From Aplidium turbinatum (Eukaryota; Chordata; Ascidiacea; Aplousobranchia; Polyclinidae): 64,000 bases of DNA. The notes below the pieces were generated by a model. That model was not told the origin of the DNA. It saw only the letters and a program-made list of their open reading frames with translations, and did not search any database. Made by a program: the position numbers and the translations under genes. This document shows positions 50,901 to 54,598 of the stretch, piece after piece (position 1 is the stretch's first letter; every line of letters begins with the position of its first letter). The stretch covers positions 42,375,979 through 42,439,978 of the forward strand of contig OU964920.1 in NCBI GenBank assembly GCA_918807975.1, written 5' to 3'.

Positions 50901-52077
50901 AGGACAATCCACAACCAGTGGGGGTAAGGCAATTACTTAAGATCACTGTTCATAAATGATTCAAATACAAACAGCTTGACAAAATATCACACACCAAAAG
51001 CGAGATGTACAAAATACTTATGAAGTTTCGGCAACAAGCATTGGAGATTCCAAAATGGGCTTCTTTGAGTGCGGTGAATGTCCACTTGTTTTGTGGTTAA
51101 AGGTGGCAAAATTTCAGAGCCTACAATGAATTATTGAAAGTGACATGTTTCTAATTTAATCATATCACATCAGAAACAGATATGCAGACATTTCAAAAAT
51201 CTAAAAATTACGGCTGCATTCAATTATTTGTTTTGCCCCTTTTAAATTCCTTGCAAAAATCTGCCCACGCCACAGTCTGATTACTGATGTGTGACGAATG
51301 TTGCAAAACATCACGTATTCTTTGAACAGCGGATGTCAGTAGCTAACAACAATGCAAATTTTTGAACGGAAGTGTAGCCTACTCCACACCCTTTAGCTTT
51401 GAGAGTTCGATATAATTTGTGTCTCTAATCAACTTAAATGAGTTTTGATGAAAATTAGTGCTTTTGTTTCATGGAATGTTGAACGAAAAAACAATAATCT
51501 ATTTATCGCCTCACACTTTTGAATATAAATTATGCGCATGATCAAAGGTTGCCAGCTTTATGAAAGTGAAAACGAACTGGATTGTTTTGAAAACCAACCA
51601 ACCGGATTGTTTTTCAACTGCTTTTTCCTACTAGTTGTAAGAATCCGCTTAGTCTTGGGTTTATAAATATATCATCACACAGCACAATAAAATAAGGGTG
51701 ACAAGTGTTTAATATATTTTGTTATTTATTTGGCTATATTTGGTCTATTATATTTTAAAAGCATGTTTAAGTCACGAAAATCAAAATTTCAACCTAACTA
51801 AATTGATTTATACTGTATTTCAATCGACCCTTATTTATTGCAGTAGACTATCATAATAAAATTTACATTAAATTGCACTGAGCATTATCGCCCTATGATT
51901 AAGTTACAGCCAAACTAATTTTTCTTCACATTTTTTAAAAATACGGGCCTTCAAAAGAATGAACTTACCTGTATATTATTGCAGTATTTCTTGAAGAGTT
52001 CGACTTGGTCTAACTTATGTCCTAGATTGGAGTGAAGCATCGACTTCTTCCCTTCATAAATCTCCAACTTCTTTTTT
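11646..52077 (-). CDS. very large C2H2 zinc-finger protein, ZNF292/RLF-like (gene span)
   Basis: This is a multi-exon gene whose placed exons sum to about 12.9 kb, roughly 4,300 codons, against about 2,700 for human ZNF292. The exons at 37682-49519 encode an all-helical domain that parallels the N-terminus of ZNF292/RLF exon by exon, with the shared words PWAHPVLQRL (human VWKNPVLCTI) and SWDWPRLRALC (human FWDWKTLKRQC). Downstream exons carry about ten scattered C2H2 fingers in long Ser/Lys/acid-rich linkers, and several fingers are split by introns. Members of the family are nuclear DNA-binding transcription regulators. The start codon exon is not identified, and the join between 24075 and 22304 is uncertain, so the part at 11646-22304 could be a separate gene. 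Confidence 0.8.
12176..12425 (-). mobile_element. tRNA-derived SINE, family C, with an inserted exon-derived segment
   Basis: On the minus strand it starts like the copy at 21090 (GTCGGCTGCATAGCCGAG, B box GGTTCGA) and ends with the same tail (ACGAAGATTGGCTTCCTTGC ... CCAGGTGTAAGCCTGGATA). Between the B box and the GAGCATGCGGCTGTG word it carries 53 extra bases identical to the zinc-finger exon at 12804-12856. Other family C copies lack these bases. Confidence 0.85.
12805..12883 (-). CDS. zinc-finger gene exon with the second half of a C2H2 finger
   Basis: It encodes GESNFRRHMFDHSRADRIAW and YEQGGE, completing the finger begun in the preceding exon. TTTTTCAG acceptor and GTATGG donor. Phases fit both neighbours. 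A 53-bp stretch covering most of this exon (12804-12856) recurs exactly at 12310-12362 inside an intronic SINE. Confidence 0.78.
12900..12990. repeat. short palindrome-rich repeat
   Basis: TTTTACATTGAATCAATGT (12914-12932) contains the palindrome ACATTGAATCAATGT and is followed by repeated AACGAAGCCTT words. It resembles the ACATTGATTCAACGTC motif found at 34357, 36818 and 38596. Confidence 0.4.
13131..13345 (+). mobile_element. tRNA-derived SINE, family A
   Basis: The tRNA-like head (GGCTCAATGGTTTAGC, B box GGTTCGACTC) is followed by the family body CTGCTCTCCATTCAGCGGCA and a partly diverged tail. It lies in the intron between two finger exons. Confidence 0.75.
13378..13466 (-). CDS. zinc-finger gene exon with the first half of a C2H2 finger
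   Basis: It encodes KTVHSDASIETKATRKIYKC and RFRNCKKRI, the Cys pair of a finger. The His pair follows in the next exon (NFRRHMFDH). TTGCAG acceptor and GTAAGA donor. Phase 2 exit fits. Confidence 0.78.
14116..14313 (-). CDS. zinc-finger gene exon, His/Asp-rich linker
   Basis: It encodes 66 residues starting IIDWLRTRLKRNSDRLQRLK and ending NPIGDK, rich in His, Asp and Ser. TCTCAG acceptor and GTACTA donor. Phase 0 on both sides. A family B SINE head follows at 14371. Confidence 0.75.
14371..14470 (+). mobile_element. tRNA-derived SINE, family B, head only
   Basis: The tRNA-like start GGGTGGCATAGTGATTAG and B-box-like GGGTTTGATACCC are followed by GGTCATACCAAA, the word shared with the copies at 17811 and 39041, and an A-rich end. 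Confidence 0.7.
14995..15065 (+). repeat. hAT-like terminal sequence, one end only
   Basis: CAGTGGTTCCCAACCTTTTT followed by AAGCCTACGCACCC is typical of a hAT end. No matching opposite end or target duplication was found within 1 kb, so this is a fragment or a decayed element. Confidence 0.5.
15478..15598 (-). CDS. zinc-finger gene exon with a finger-like motif
   Basis: It encodes CRVFRSQNDEEWLRCPIHGG and PVLGDKKALYFHMLEHRLSQ. The C ... H-x3-H spacing (RCPIH ... FHMLEH) looks like a divergent finger. CTTTTCAG acceptor, and a GTTCTT donor that is weak but keeps phase 0 to the next exon. Confidence 0.7.
15975..16079 (-). CDS. zinc-finger gene exon, helical segment
   Basis: It encodes IPAKERFLLFAKIKELSTDQ and LLQILFQEVQAFTS, a Leu-rich helical stretch without a finger. 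Acceptor TTTGCAG and donor GTAGGC. The phase fits both sides. Confidence 0.78.
16403..16540 (-). CDS. zinc-finger gene exon, acidic linker
   Basis: It encodes LTKPRESDDISVTSSDDDTD and a continuation ending NVWNKSIP. TGTTTCAG acceptor and GTGAGT donor. The phase fits both sides. The hAT element at 16656-17452 lies in the intron just upstream. Confidence 0.75.
16656..17452 (+). mobile_element. ZBED-type hAT element, internally deleted
   Basis: The ends CAGAGGTGACGAACCT and, in reverse, CAGGGGTGACGAACCT are inverted repeats flanked by the 8-bp duplication AAGTAGAC (16648-16655, 17453-17460). Inside, at 16708-16995, is the end of a transposase (SRYRSRLTDENLSMQLRVAT), the C-terminal part typical of ZBED5/GTF2IRD2-like hAT proteins. 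The rest of the transposase is gone. Confidence 0.88.
17636..17742 (-). CDS. zinc-finger gene exon with finger ends
   Basis: It encodes AHMLKDHSLFLCGHANCNAV and YGSEEMLFHHYHEDH, finishing one C2H2 finger and supplying a second (C-x4-C ... H-x3-H). Acceptor CCCATAG and donor GTATGA. Joins in phase to both neighbours. Confidence 0.82.
17811..17995 (+). mobile_element. tRNA-derived SINE, family B
   Basis: The tRNA-like head GGTGGTTTAAGTGCCCGCC with B box GAGTTCGATTCCCC is followed by GGTCATACCAAAGACC and a body ending near GAGCACTCTGCTCTCGGGG. It shares head and junction words with 14371 and 39041. Confidence 0.75.
18170..18330 (-). repeat. repeat with a hammerhead-like motif
   Basis: On the minus strand it reads CTGAGGA (18283-18289), a 5-bp GCGCA/TGCGC hairpin, then GAAAC (18258-18262), GTC and an AATAAA. 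CTGANGA, hairpin, GAAA is the hammerhead core order known from Penelope-like elements. The same GAAACGTC ... AATAAA context occurs at 21925-21985. Confidence 0.4.
18580..18731 (-). CDS. zinc-finger gene exon with the first part of a C2H2 finger
   Basis: It encodes IRKVVHDPIPPAQRKKRKLF and then ECDYCGNMYSNFYDYQ, the Cys pair of a finger whose His pair (AHMLKDH) opens the next exon. Acceptor GCGGCAG and donor GTACCA. All phases agree. Confidence 0.78.
19072..20981 (-). CDS. zinc-finger gene, large Ser/Thr/Pro-rich exon
   Basis: About 636 codons of low-complexity Ser, Thr, Pro and Val-rich sequence without fingers, starting AIHGKLQDSPDHNQ and ending KLPEFSK before a GTAATT donor. Such tracts are usual as disordered linkers in large nuclear proteins. 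Phase 1 exit fits the next exon. Confidence 0.75.
21090..21302 (+). mobile_element. tRNA-derived SINE, family C
   Basis: The head GTCGGCTGCATAGCCGAG, B box GGTTCGACACC, body GTGTCTGTGGCAGGACACTT and tail ACGAAGATTGGCTTCCTTGC are all present. This is the best reference copy for the family, since it lacks the 53-bp insertion of the copy at 12176. Confidence 0.85.
21483..21567 (-). CDS. zinc-finger gene, short exon
   Basis: It encodes PGQSTSVARTPQSYQGTFEQ and FIQRHSA between a TTTCTAG acceptor and a GTAAGT donor. Exit phase 2 joins the next exon to give QAIHGKLQ. Entry phase agrees with the exon at 22232-22304. Confidence 0.65.
21890..22005 (-). repeat. repeat with a hairpin followed by GAAACGTC
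   Basis: On the minus strand GTCAGTC/GACTGAC forms a 7-bp hairpin with loop GTGCG, directly followed by GAAACGTCGG and AATAAA. This parallels 18170-18330, although the CTGANGA box here is only TTGATAA. Possible Penelope-like or related remnant. Confidence 0.35.
22232..22304 (-). CDS. zinc-finger gene, possible small exon
   Basis: It encodes FQLTITSKIVNRTSSSQSKA and STNN between a GTGCAG acceptor and a GTGAGT donor. The exit phase fits the next exon, but the entry phase does not fit the large exon upstream. A small missing exon, for example in the 45-base GT/AG-bounded stretch at 22736-22780, or another donor may lie between. Confidence 0.45.
23303..23610 (-). mobile_element. tRNA-derived SINE, family A
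   Basis: On the minus strand a tRNA-like head (GCTCAATTGGTTAGCG), B box GGTTCGACTC and the family body are followed by a tail ending CCGAGGATAAAGATTCAATC with a short (AATC)n run. It is longer than the copy at 10687 because it includes an extra internal stretch. Confidence 0.8.
23705..23800 (+). mobile_element. SINE family A, inverted partial copy
   Basis: It matches, in opposite orientation, about 23350-23440 of the neighbouring SINE (ATCTTGGTGACCGGG, TCTACAAGTATGCGAAA). The two form an imperfect inverted repeat about 300 bases apart. Confidence 0.7.
24075..26840 (-). CDS. zinc-finger gene, largest exon, with AT-hook-like motif and a finger
   Basis: It has about 920 codons. Ser-rich and acidic at first, it becomes strongly basic at about 24850-25450, where KKLGRPRKNKEQ is an AT-hook-like motif, and ends with a C2H2 finger (CPVCRMVFCKRDKFLHHVNM) at about 24170-24240. 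The acceptor CACTACAG and entry phase are firm. The 3' boundary is not firm: the GTAAGT at 24074 leaves phase 2, which does not fit the next exon found. Confidence 0.82.
27361..28475 (-). CDS. zinc-finger gene, large acidic exon
   Basis: It has about 372 codons. A Cys-rich patch (CDACKEARPSVAEHCQCGRS) lies near 28190-28250, a long Ser/Thr/Asp/Glu-rich region follows, and a conserved-looking end (YETLHKIVCDVEIEEQANYM) runs up to the donor at 27360. The last codon is split TG/T and joins the next exon in phase. A methionine early in the exon could serve as an internal start, but the upstream frame is open and in phase. Confidence 0.85.
28790..28962 (-). mobile_element. tRNA-derived SINE, family C
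   Basis: On the minus strand it carries the head (TCGACCGCATAGGCGAG), the B box GGTTCGAAACCG and the tail with CTTCCTGTCC. It is diverged and shorter in the body than the copy at 21090. It lies in the intron between the exons at 27361-28475 and 29051-29192. Confidence 0.75.
29051..29192 (-). CDS. zinc-finger gene exon with C2H2 fingers
   Basis: It encodes NADALSFHKSKHKPRNHICL and FCPNQSRSFKSLRKIIIHEH, finishing one finger and supplying a further one (CLFCP ... HEHIAH). TTTTCCAG acceptor and GTGAGA donor. Phase 0 exit into the next exon. Confidence 0.85.
29335..29512 (+). mobile_element. SINE family C, 3' part
   Basis: It has GCCTGAAGGTGGATAC, then TTCAACCACCAGGTGTAAGC and CTGGATACCATAAAAA, matching the 3' half of the family C SINE. 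The tRNA-like head is strongly diverged. Confidence 0.65.
29830..29995 (-). mobile_element. SINE family C-like, diverged
   Basis: A GTGGACAGGAAGGCA word and a B-box-like GGTTCGAGAAC context on the minus strand suggest an old family C copy. The rest has drifted. Confidence 0.45.
30053..30162 (-). CDS. zinc-finger gene exon completing one finger and starting another
   Basis: It encodes ATFHRRKNLTKHIQHHLRH, which completes the finger begun in the preceding exon, and then PFRCDQSGCLFGF, the start of the next finger, which continues as NADALSFHKSKH in the following exon. Both junction phases agree. Confidence 0.85.
30709..30822 (-). CDS. zinc-finger gene exon with the first half of a C2H2 finger
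   Basis: It encodes 38 residues ending LSCWSCD, the Cys pair of a finger whose His pair is in the next exon (ATFHRRKNLTKHIQHH). The donor GAT/GTACGT was chosen because joining there gives a perfect C2H2 finger. Phase 0 on both sides. Confidence 0.82.
30943..30990 (+). repeat. tRNA-like SINE head
   Basis: CTCGATGGCTGAGTGGTTAG resembles an A box region of a tRNA-derived SINE. No B box or family body was recognised, so this is a short remnant. Confidence 0.35.
31033..31123 (-). CDS. zinc-finger gene, short basic exon
   Basis: It encodes KWAERQELAHLYTKRIRKKI and AQSLSPARKK, a basic helical linker. The other two frames either contain stops or break the phase with the next exon. TTTGAAG acceptor and GTTTGC donor. 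Confidence 0.7.
31666..31741 (-). CDS. zinc-finger gene, short exon
   Basis: It encodes about 25 residues, RTPRRLAYTEANLQIQFFSG and NSSS. The frame was chosen because it alone fits the phases of the exons on both sides. CTTGCAG acceptor and GTATTA donor. Confidence 0.65.
32246..33902 (-). CDS. zinc-finger gene, large exon with two C2H2 fingers
   Basis: It has about 552 codons, rich in Ser, Lys and Asp. One C2H2 finger lies near 33100-33175 (CPECLKPMSSAFALTCHMRK) and another near 32400-32480 (CPLPRCPAKYSHRRSLVSHA). Basic clusters such as KVKKRKSSRPR suggest nuclear localisation signals. It enters in phase 0 and leaves in phase 1, matching both neighbours. Confidence 0.85.
34080..34278 (-). 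CDS. zinc-finger gene exon, linker
   Basis: It encodes YDAQSVYNIADKCREVLIEA followed by a Lys/Pro/Thr-rich linker ending SLSKNK. TTTTTCAG acceptor and GTAAGG donor. Phases fit both neighbours. There is no finger in this exon. Confidence 0.8.
34352..34390 (+). repeat. half of an ACATTGATTCAACGTC repeat
   Basis: GCATTGATTCAACGTCTGCAG matches the arm of the palindrome at 36813-36862 but lacks the second arm. Another half copy is at 38593-38620. Confidence 0.45.
34714..36517 (-). CDS. zinc-finger gene, large exon with two C2H2 fingers
   Basis: This exon of about 600 codons carries one C2H2 finger near 36220-36300 (CPEESCRRVICSKAGMSRHL), a second near 35755-35835 (CPVSSCTRVFRHRHTIKAHI) and a C-x2-C pair near 34890 (CCLCDKR). 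Between them are acidic and Pro-rich linkers. A Cys-rich stretch (CDGDSCDCVACG) lies near the start. Phases fit the exons on either side exactly (entry with two bases, exit in phase 2). Confidence 0.85.
36680..36862. repeat. short palindromic repeat (MITE-like)
   Basis: CACATTGATTCAACGTCTGC is followed directly by its near reverse complement ending AATCAATGTAAAAAG, making a palindrome of about 50 bases (36813-36862). Just upstream CCAGATGTTGAAATGACATA (36700) repeats a word at 17510. Confidence 0.5.
37682..37860 (-). CDS. zinc-finger gene exon, end of the ZNF292/RLF-type domain
   Basis: It encodes LSLLEYLHQQWSSQFLQSNS followed by WDWPRLRALCYD, then an acidic tail. The W-D-W-x-x-L-x-x-x-C pattern is shared with human ZNF292 and RLF (DPEFWDWKTLKRQC) and was the main reason for the family assignment. 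ATTTTCAG acceptor and GTTTGT donor. Phases agree on both sides. Confidence 0.9.
37940..38520 (+). mobile_element. mariner-type transposase remnant
   Basis: Translation gives VMV*AATSKT, then FVEQGVKINSDCYISDILVP, FQQYGAPSHT, PSSTPDLNPMDF and LLEAKACFVAHPSIDALKQS, the catalytic and C-terminal part of a mariner-type transposase. Several in-frame stops are present. The right end CTTTCTGTTCACCCTGTA is a typical mariner terminus with its TA. The 5' part is missing. A second copy of the 3' end is at 10497-11000. Confidence 0.85.
38723..38856 (-). CDS. zinc-finger gene exon, N-terminal helical domain
   Basis: It encodes VARSCVLTIFIQNPSIDNYL and YDREKDIAANFKAHL, matching RACQLSEFLIEPTVDAYYAV and the following stretch of ZNF292. 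TATATAG acceptor and GTAAGT donor. The mariner remnant at 37940-38520 lies in the next intron. Confidence 0.88.
39041..39190 (+). mobile_element. tRNA-derived SINE, family B
   Basis: The head TCGGTGGCTTAATGGATAG and the B-box region AGAGTTCAATACC are followed by GGGTCATACCAAAGAAC and an A-rich stretch, as in the copies at 14371 and 17811. Confidence 0.7.
39460..39597 (-). CDS. zinc-finger gene exon, N-terminal helical domain
   Basis: It encodes 46 residues beginning VPEASRMMCVEILCHSLHLL and ending ILSSIAYFLPNSQ, matching CIELCVKALRLEST and CKTISCLLPDD of ZNF292. It enters and leaves in phase 0. GTCCTAG acceptor and GTAAGG donor. Confidence 0.85.
40049..40199 (-). CDS. zinc-finger gene exon, N-terminal helical domain
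   Basis: It encodes EVTELWITLLRKLHPGAELF and a helical stretch ending VTVASALWKV. This corresponds to AWELTLFWSKLQQRVEPSIQ in ZNF292. ATTTGCAG acceptor and GTAAGT donor. Phase 0 exit. Confidence 0.85.
40545..40642 (-). CDS. zinc-finger gene exon, N-terminal helical domain
   Basis: It encodes LMDELIKEDINCQKLCNAVI and KYLWQNKIMDRL, matching LIEEISEVDCKDALEMICNL of ZNF292 in order and hydrophobic pattern. TTTTTCAG acceptor and GTAAGT donor. Phases agree on both sides. Confidence 0.85.
41077..41165 (-). CDS. zinc-finger gene exon, N-terminal helical domain
   Basis: It encodes VSRLAQVTCYFHRFFHDYLS and DKVFYYIIE. The donor GTAAGT is clear, while the acceptor (CGCAAAG) lacks a good pyrimidine tract. 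The intron before it is only about 55 bases. The phase problem with the preceding exon is noted there. Confidence 0.65.
41222..41335 (-). CDS. zinc-finger gene exon, N-terminal helical domain
   Basis: It encodes VKKNNAVQKVYQSCAYHVLN and EVDLTKQIQYFDLDITI, following the ZNF292 order (KQTYLVCLC). The acceptor is CTTTTTAG. A perfect GTAAGT donor would exit in phase 0, but the next exon needs phase 1. A weaker GTGACG four bases further on gives the right phase, so the boundary is unresolved. Confidence 0.7.
41608..41726 (-). CDS. zinc-finger gene exon, N-terminal helical domain
   Basis: It encodes REVFDGGLECIEYRIRSLHL and INELVQFGTAALTHSK, parallel to NEFLAFEGPILLDMRIKHLI and QATALAKLC in ZNF292. 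The acceptor TTGCAG/TTAGAG gives the correct phase. The nearby alternative TTAG/AGAGG would not. Confidence 0.85.
42001..42190. repeat. left tandem-repeat inverted terminus of the MULE
   Basis: Successive units are TTCGTAAACAG, TTCGTAAAACAATTG, TTCGTAAGCAATTG, TTCGTAAAGCAATTC (twice) and TTCGGGCATGCAATTC (three times), with decayed units at the inner end. The unit sequence drifts from outer to inner side. Confidence 0.85.
42345..43765 (+). CDS. FLYWCH/MULE transposase, one frameshift
   Basis: Residues about 8-66 form a FLYWCH zinc finger (WKC, KKCPARV, HNH). A MULE-type DDE core follows, with WYADGTFKTVPSLFEQLY (about residue 190), MSDFEKAMVNAV (about 254) and NNSIEGWHRGF (about 385). The 415-codon frame ends at 43592. 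The expected continuation (ANHPDIWKFISAIKREQ to the stop at 43765) is in another frame entered near 43520, so a single-base change has broken the gene. Otherwise it is well preserved. Confidence 0.85.
43985..44145. repeat. right tandem-repeat inverted terminus of the MULE
   Basis: Units such as TTTACGAACAATTG and TTTACAAAGAATTG are the reverse complement of the left-end units. ACGAACAATTCACCTAT occurs three times. The outermost bases differ between the two ends. Confidence 0.85.
44395..44825. repeat. imperfect inverted repeat, MITE-like
   Basis: GGAGACAGCCTTTTT (left) and, in reverse from the right side, GGAGACTGCCTTTTTTGAAAA match, and GAAAATCCAG recurs on both arms. I found no target duplication. 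It holds no coding sequence. Confidence 0.4.
45196..45308 (-). CDS. zinc-finger gene exon, N-terminal helical domain
   Basis: It encodes HKELRDMCNLAMNGPWAHPV and LQRLISGADVELQE. The PWAHPVLQRL core matches VWKNPVLCTIL of ZNF292, which makes this one of the most diagnostic exons. Acceptor TTCTTCAG and donor GTAAGC. The 3.5-kb intron that follows holds the FLYWCH Mutator-like transposon at 41994-44145. Confidence 0.85.
45643..46845. mobile_element. hAT element, non-autonomous
   Basis: Inverted ends CAGTGGTTCTTAAACT are flanked by the 8-bp duplication AAGTAGAG (45635-45642, 46846-46853). GCCCCCC-rich stretches lie just inside both ends. The 1.2-kb interior shows no clear transposase. It lies in the intron between the exons at 45196-45308 and 47027-47131. 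Confidence 0.88.
47027..47131 (-). CDS. zinc-finger gene exon, N-terminal helical domain
   Basis: It encodes SAVNTLLFIDQPPSSQSLRL and FVETIRPWLIDGNF, corresponding to the ZNF292 stretch SCVELLLCLPVELSDKQWEQF. Clean CTTTTTCAG acceptor and GTAAGG donor. Entry and exit phases agree with both neighbours. Confidence 0.8.
47381..47830 (-). pseudogene. hAT transposase C-terminal dimerisation fragment
   Basis: LSLPSTTCEAERSFSAFRHI and KTYLRSTMTQQQLNHVLIL form the hAT C-terminal dimerisation domain, usually the best conserved part of hAT transposases. The frame then runs into the left inverted repeat. Confidence 0.88.
47873..48169 (-). pseudogene. hAT transposase N-terminal fragment
   Basis: Begins MPPKKRSKLQPSIESLFVVS. 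The sequence YQKSWESKFPWLEYDRCKD with FCPIC is the TTF-type zinc finger found at the start of ZMYM/TTF-type hAT transposases. The frame ends after 98 codons, just before the internal deletion. Confidence 0.85.
49377..49519 (-). CDS. zinc-finger gene exon, N-terminal helical domain
   Basis: It encodes VFSEDLASLDAIDDKVQHHA followed by a Leu-rich helix ending LWTWLI. The 3' boundary was chosen at AAG/GTGCAT because this restores the reading phase of the next exon and the ZNF292 pattern LERLALSCVELLL. The open frame continues beyond this point to about 49238, so a different donor cannot be excluded. Confidence 0.65.
50102..50311. mobile_element. 210-bp element with tandem-repeat inverted ends and telomere-like core
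   Basis: The left arm has three copies of TCGGTGAGTCCGAT (50115-50157). The right arm has the same unit inverted (ACTCACCGAACCAG, ACTCACCGAATCGG, ACTCACCGAATAG at about 50261-50300). The centre contains TTTAGGGTTAGGGGTTAGAG (50228 onward). The 9-bp direct repeat GATTATACA flanks the element (50093-50101, 50312-50320). The target length and end structure point to a Mutator-like non-autonomous element. Confidence 0.75.
50321..51968. other. intron of the zinc-finger gene; no other gene seen
   Basis: AT-rich sequence without long open frames or recognisable repeats. Confidence 0.5.
51969..52077 (-). CDS. zinc-finger gene, most 5' exon found
   Basis: The exon is bounded by an upstream AG and a downstream GTAAGT and encodes KKKLEIYEGKKSMLHSNLG and a Lys/Asn-rich continuation of about 36 residues. 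It ends in phase 0, matching the next exon. It has no start codon, so at least one further 5' exon must lie between here and the HSP60 3' end. The match to ZNF292 is weak in this part. Confidence 0.6.
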
Positions 52078-52224
52078 CTGAATGCATAGCCGGAAGAATT
52101 TTCGTTAGCTCATCCCTATCCTTACAAACATGGATGTTCCTCTCCTTAGCCGTGTATAGCCTATAATATGTGTGTGAGTAGTGTCCTATTGTATGCAAGG
52201 GAGACTTGTACGCCCATCACTGTT

Positions 52225-52440
52225 GAAGAGCAAAAACGATTGTCACAACAATGCCATGGTATGACGATGATGGATCTGTTCCAAGCGTCTTTCTGACCCA
52301 GTGGCGTTGGAAGAGCTGAGATTCAAGCTTAGTGTTCATTACCTTGAAAATGTCATGATGGAGACGGTTGCGTTGGTATGGACATGTGCAACGTATGGAA
52401 GAAGTCGCGTCGCCGAACGAAATCCAGTCCTTCGACAAAC
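52225..52440 (+). mobile_element. LINE reverse transcriptase tail fragment
   Basis: The words RLRWYGHVQRMEEVASPNEI at 52357-52420 are the C-terminal RT motif (R-L-R-W-x-G-H-V-x-R-M) found in many LINEs. The surrounding frames are broken by stops. Ends are not defined. Confidence 0.7.
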
Positions 52441-53330
52441 ATGAAAAAAACTTTGAGAACATTCAAGGAGCATTGGCTACTTGGCTCAACAACATTTGGG
52501 AAGATTTTGTTTTGGTCGACCCCAGGGATCTCTGAATCTCGGCTATCTATTGATGATCTCTGATATCTATTTTGTCTGATGGCATTTCTTCAGAGATCCC
52601 TGGTCGACCCCCAGGACCCGGTGGCATGAAGAAATGTTGTTAGCGTCACAACCTCGCAATATGGAGAAGAGACGTTAAATTGTATAGAGATATCAAACGC
52701 CCAAACGGTAAGTCGTAGCATACAGGGCTGTCTAGTAAATGCTACAAGATTGGCAACACCACAAGGTATTATCCATTCTCTTTTAAACGCTTAAGCAATA
52801 AATAGTAGTCTACGGCAAAATAATTTGGAATTCGTATACAATTTTTTATTACTAAACCAACTTTGAAACAAATTTATAAAAATGTGCAGGATCCATTTCT
52901 AAAAGTGTTTTGAGTCTTGCTGGCGTTCCATGCCAATAAAGCCTCTATTGGAACAGTGATACTCAACCATTGTCGCATGGGACAACCAACGGCAAACTGT
53001 TCTACCATGCTTGGCTTCAACATGGAAGTGAGGTCTTGCGAGACAGACGCGTGCTCCGGAGCGGTGCCGAAACGTCGTTCTTGGTGGCGTCGTACAAACG
53101 ATTGAAAACTCTTGTAGACATTTTAACGAAGTCATTTGAAGTTACCAATCAAGCAATGTCGAAGAGGCCGCTTAAAATTATGACGCTTTCAAGGAGTGCC
53201 AGAACCTTTATGATGTGATCATGTGAGTGATAAACAAAAAACTTAAAACTGAAGGTTTGAGTAATCAAGACAACGGGTAAAGTATCCTTTCATGTACTTT
53301 GTTGAAAGAAAACCGCCTTCTTATGTACAC
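52441..53330. other. intergenic region, possible 5' end of the zinc-finger gene
   Basis: The missing first exon of the zinc-finger gene should be here or nearby. On the minus strand 52899-53135 is open and a second frame from about 53020 reads MLKPSMVEQFAVGCPMRQWL, but neither resembles a known family. CCCCAGGGATCTCTGA and TCAGAGATCCCTGG form a small inverted repeat at about 52520-52605. Confidence 0.35.
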
Positions 53331-53339
53331 ATCGATTAG

Positions 53340-53345
53340 TTTATT
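53340..53345 (-). promoter_or_regulatory. poly(A) signal of HSP60
   Basis: AATAAA on the minus strand, about 240 bases beyond the HSP60 stop codon, with no other gene between. The position suits a short 3' untranslated region. Confidence 0.6.
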
Positions 53346-53584
53346 GAACAATGGGCACATTAAGCAGTGGCGAATTCACAAAATTACAAAAACAGCACAC
53401 AGAAAAATCAAAAAGCGATGACGCATAGATTCAGTACTAAGCAAATCCACACGGTCGATAGGTTGAGCAGCAGGGCTGGAAAGATTTGTACTCTTTTTAT
53501 AGAACAGCTTGGTCGAAAAGAAACGACGCTTCGAAAGACTTTGAATTCGATCCCTAAAAAGGCATCATTTTCCAATATCGCTTT

Positions 53585-53945
53585 CTACATCATGCCTCCC
53601 ATTCCGCCCATACCACCCATTCCTCCCATGCCCCCCATTCCGCCGCCTGGTGGCATAGCAGGTTCTTCTTTAGGCTCTTCCGTAACCACGCATTCAGCGG
53701 TAGTGAGCAAAGACGCAACTCCAGAGGCATCAAGCAAAGCTTGCTTGACTACCTTGGTTGGATCAATGATCCCAGCTTCCATCATGTTACAAAAGGCATC
53801 CTCTCTGGCGTCGTATCCATAATCGCCGGTTTCTTGAAGCAGTCTCTCAGCCAGGAGTTGCCCTTCCATGCCGGCGTTGTCTGCGATTTGGGTGCAAGGT
53901 ATCCGAAGAACTTTTTGAATAATATCAACTCCAATTTGTTCATCC
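53585..53945 (-). CDS. HSPD1: mitochondrial HSP60, last exon
   Basis: It encodes [57 protein letters not shown] and a Gly/Met tail of five GGM repeats ending MM, the hallmark C-terminus of mitochondrial HSP60. Group I chaperonin, folding imported proteins in the mitochondrial matrix as a ring complex with HSP10. The ATGTTTCAG acceptor and phase fit the exon at 61426-61586. Stop TAG at 53585-53587. Confidence 0.97.
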
Positions 53946-54132
53946 CTGAAACATAGATTTTGTTAATACAATTGCAAGAAGCGATGGTTGAAGACTTGGG
54001 AAGTTCTGGGAACCCCTTTCAAAACTACAATCTTCACTGAGTCTCAATTAACAATGGTTTAAATAAATGCTACTTTCTACAGGGATATCTAAAGAAGGAT
54101 ACAAAGACTCGTAGCGCTTGCGTTATTCTCAC

Positions 54133-54562
54133 TGTTGAATGTGAATCATAATGTTTTCCCCTTTTTTATTCTTGGAATTTAATGCGCATGAACCGATGTA
54201 AACCTGTCGCACGTTTTCGGAATTAAGCATTAGACTCTGATCAGCAGTTGAGTTTGTAAGCAATTTTAACACTGTTGTGTTTGTACAAACTAGTGTAATG
54301 TTAGCAATGGATTAGTTATTCTTGGTTTATCTGCAGGCTATCTTTATGAGTGTGATGTGATATTCAATTTCTTAACTATTCTCTTTTGAATAAGATCCAA
54401 AACGTAGTAATCAGATTTAAGTAAGTGTATGTGCTTGTTGATTAAATTAAAATTGAATTGATTAACCTGGATGAATAAAGGAATACAGTACATTGCTTGC
54501 TTGCTGCATTATTAGGAGTCAGAAACAAATAGAATCAGCCCGTAAGCTGGCTAAAGCTTACA
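54133..54562 (+). repeat. left LTR of the BEL/Pao element
   Basis: 430 bp from TGTTGAATGTG to AAAGCTTACA. AATAAA occurs near the 3' side. Identical by eye to the right LTR. Confidence 0.93.
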
Positions 54563-54598
54563 AAATTACTACGAAGTGATCCTCTGACTTGAAAGCTT

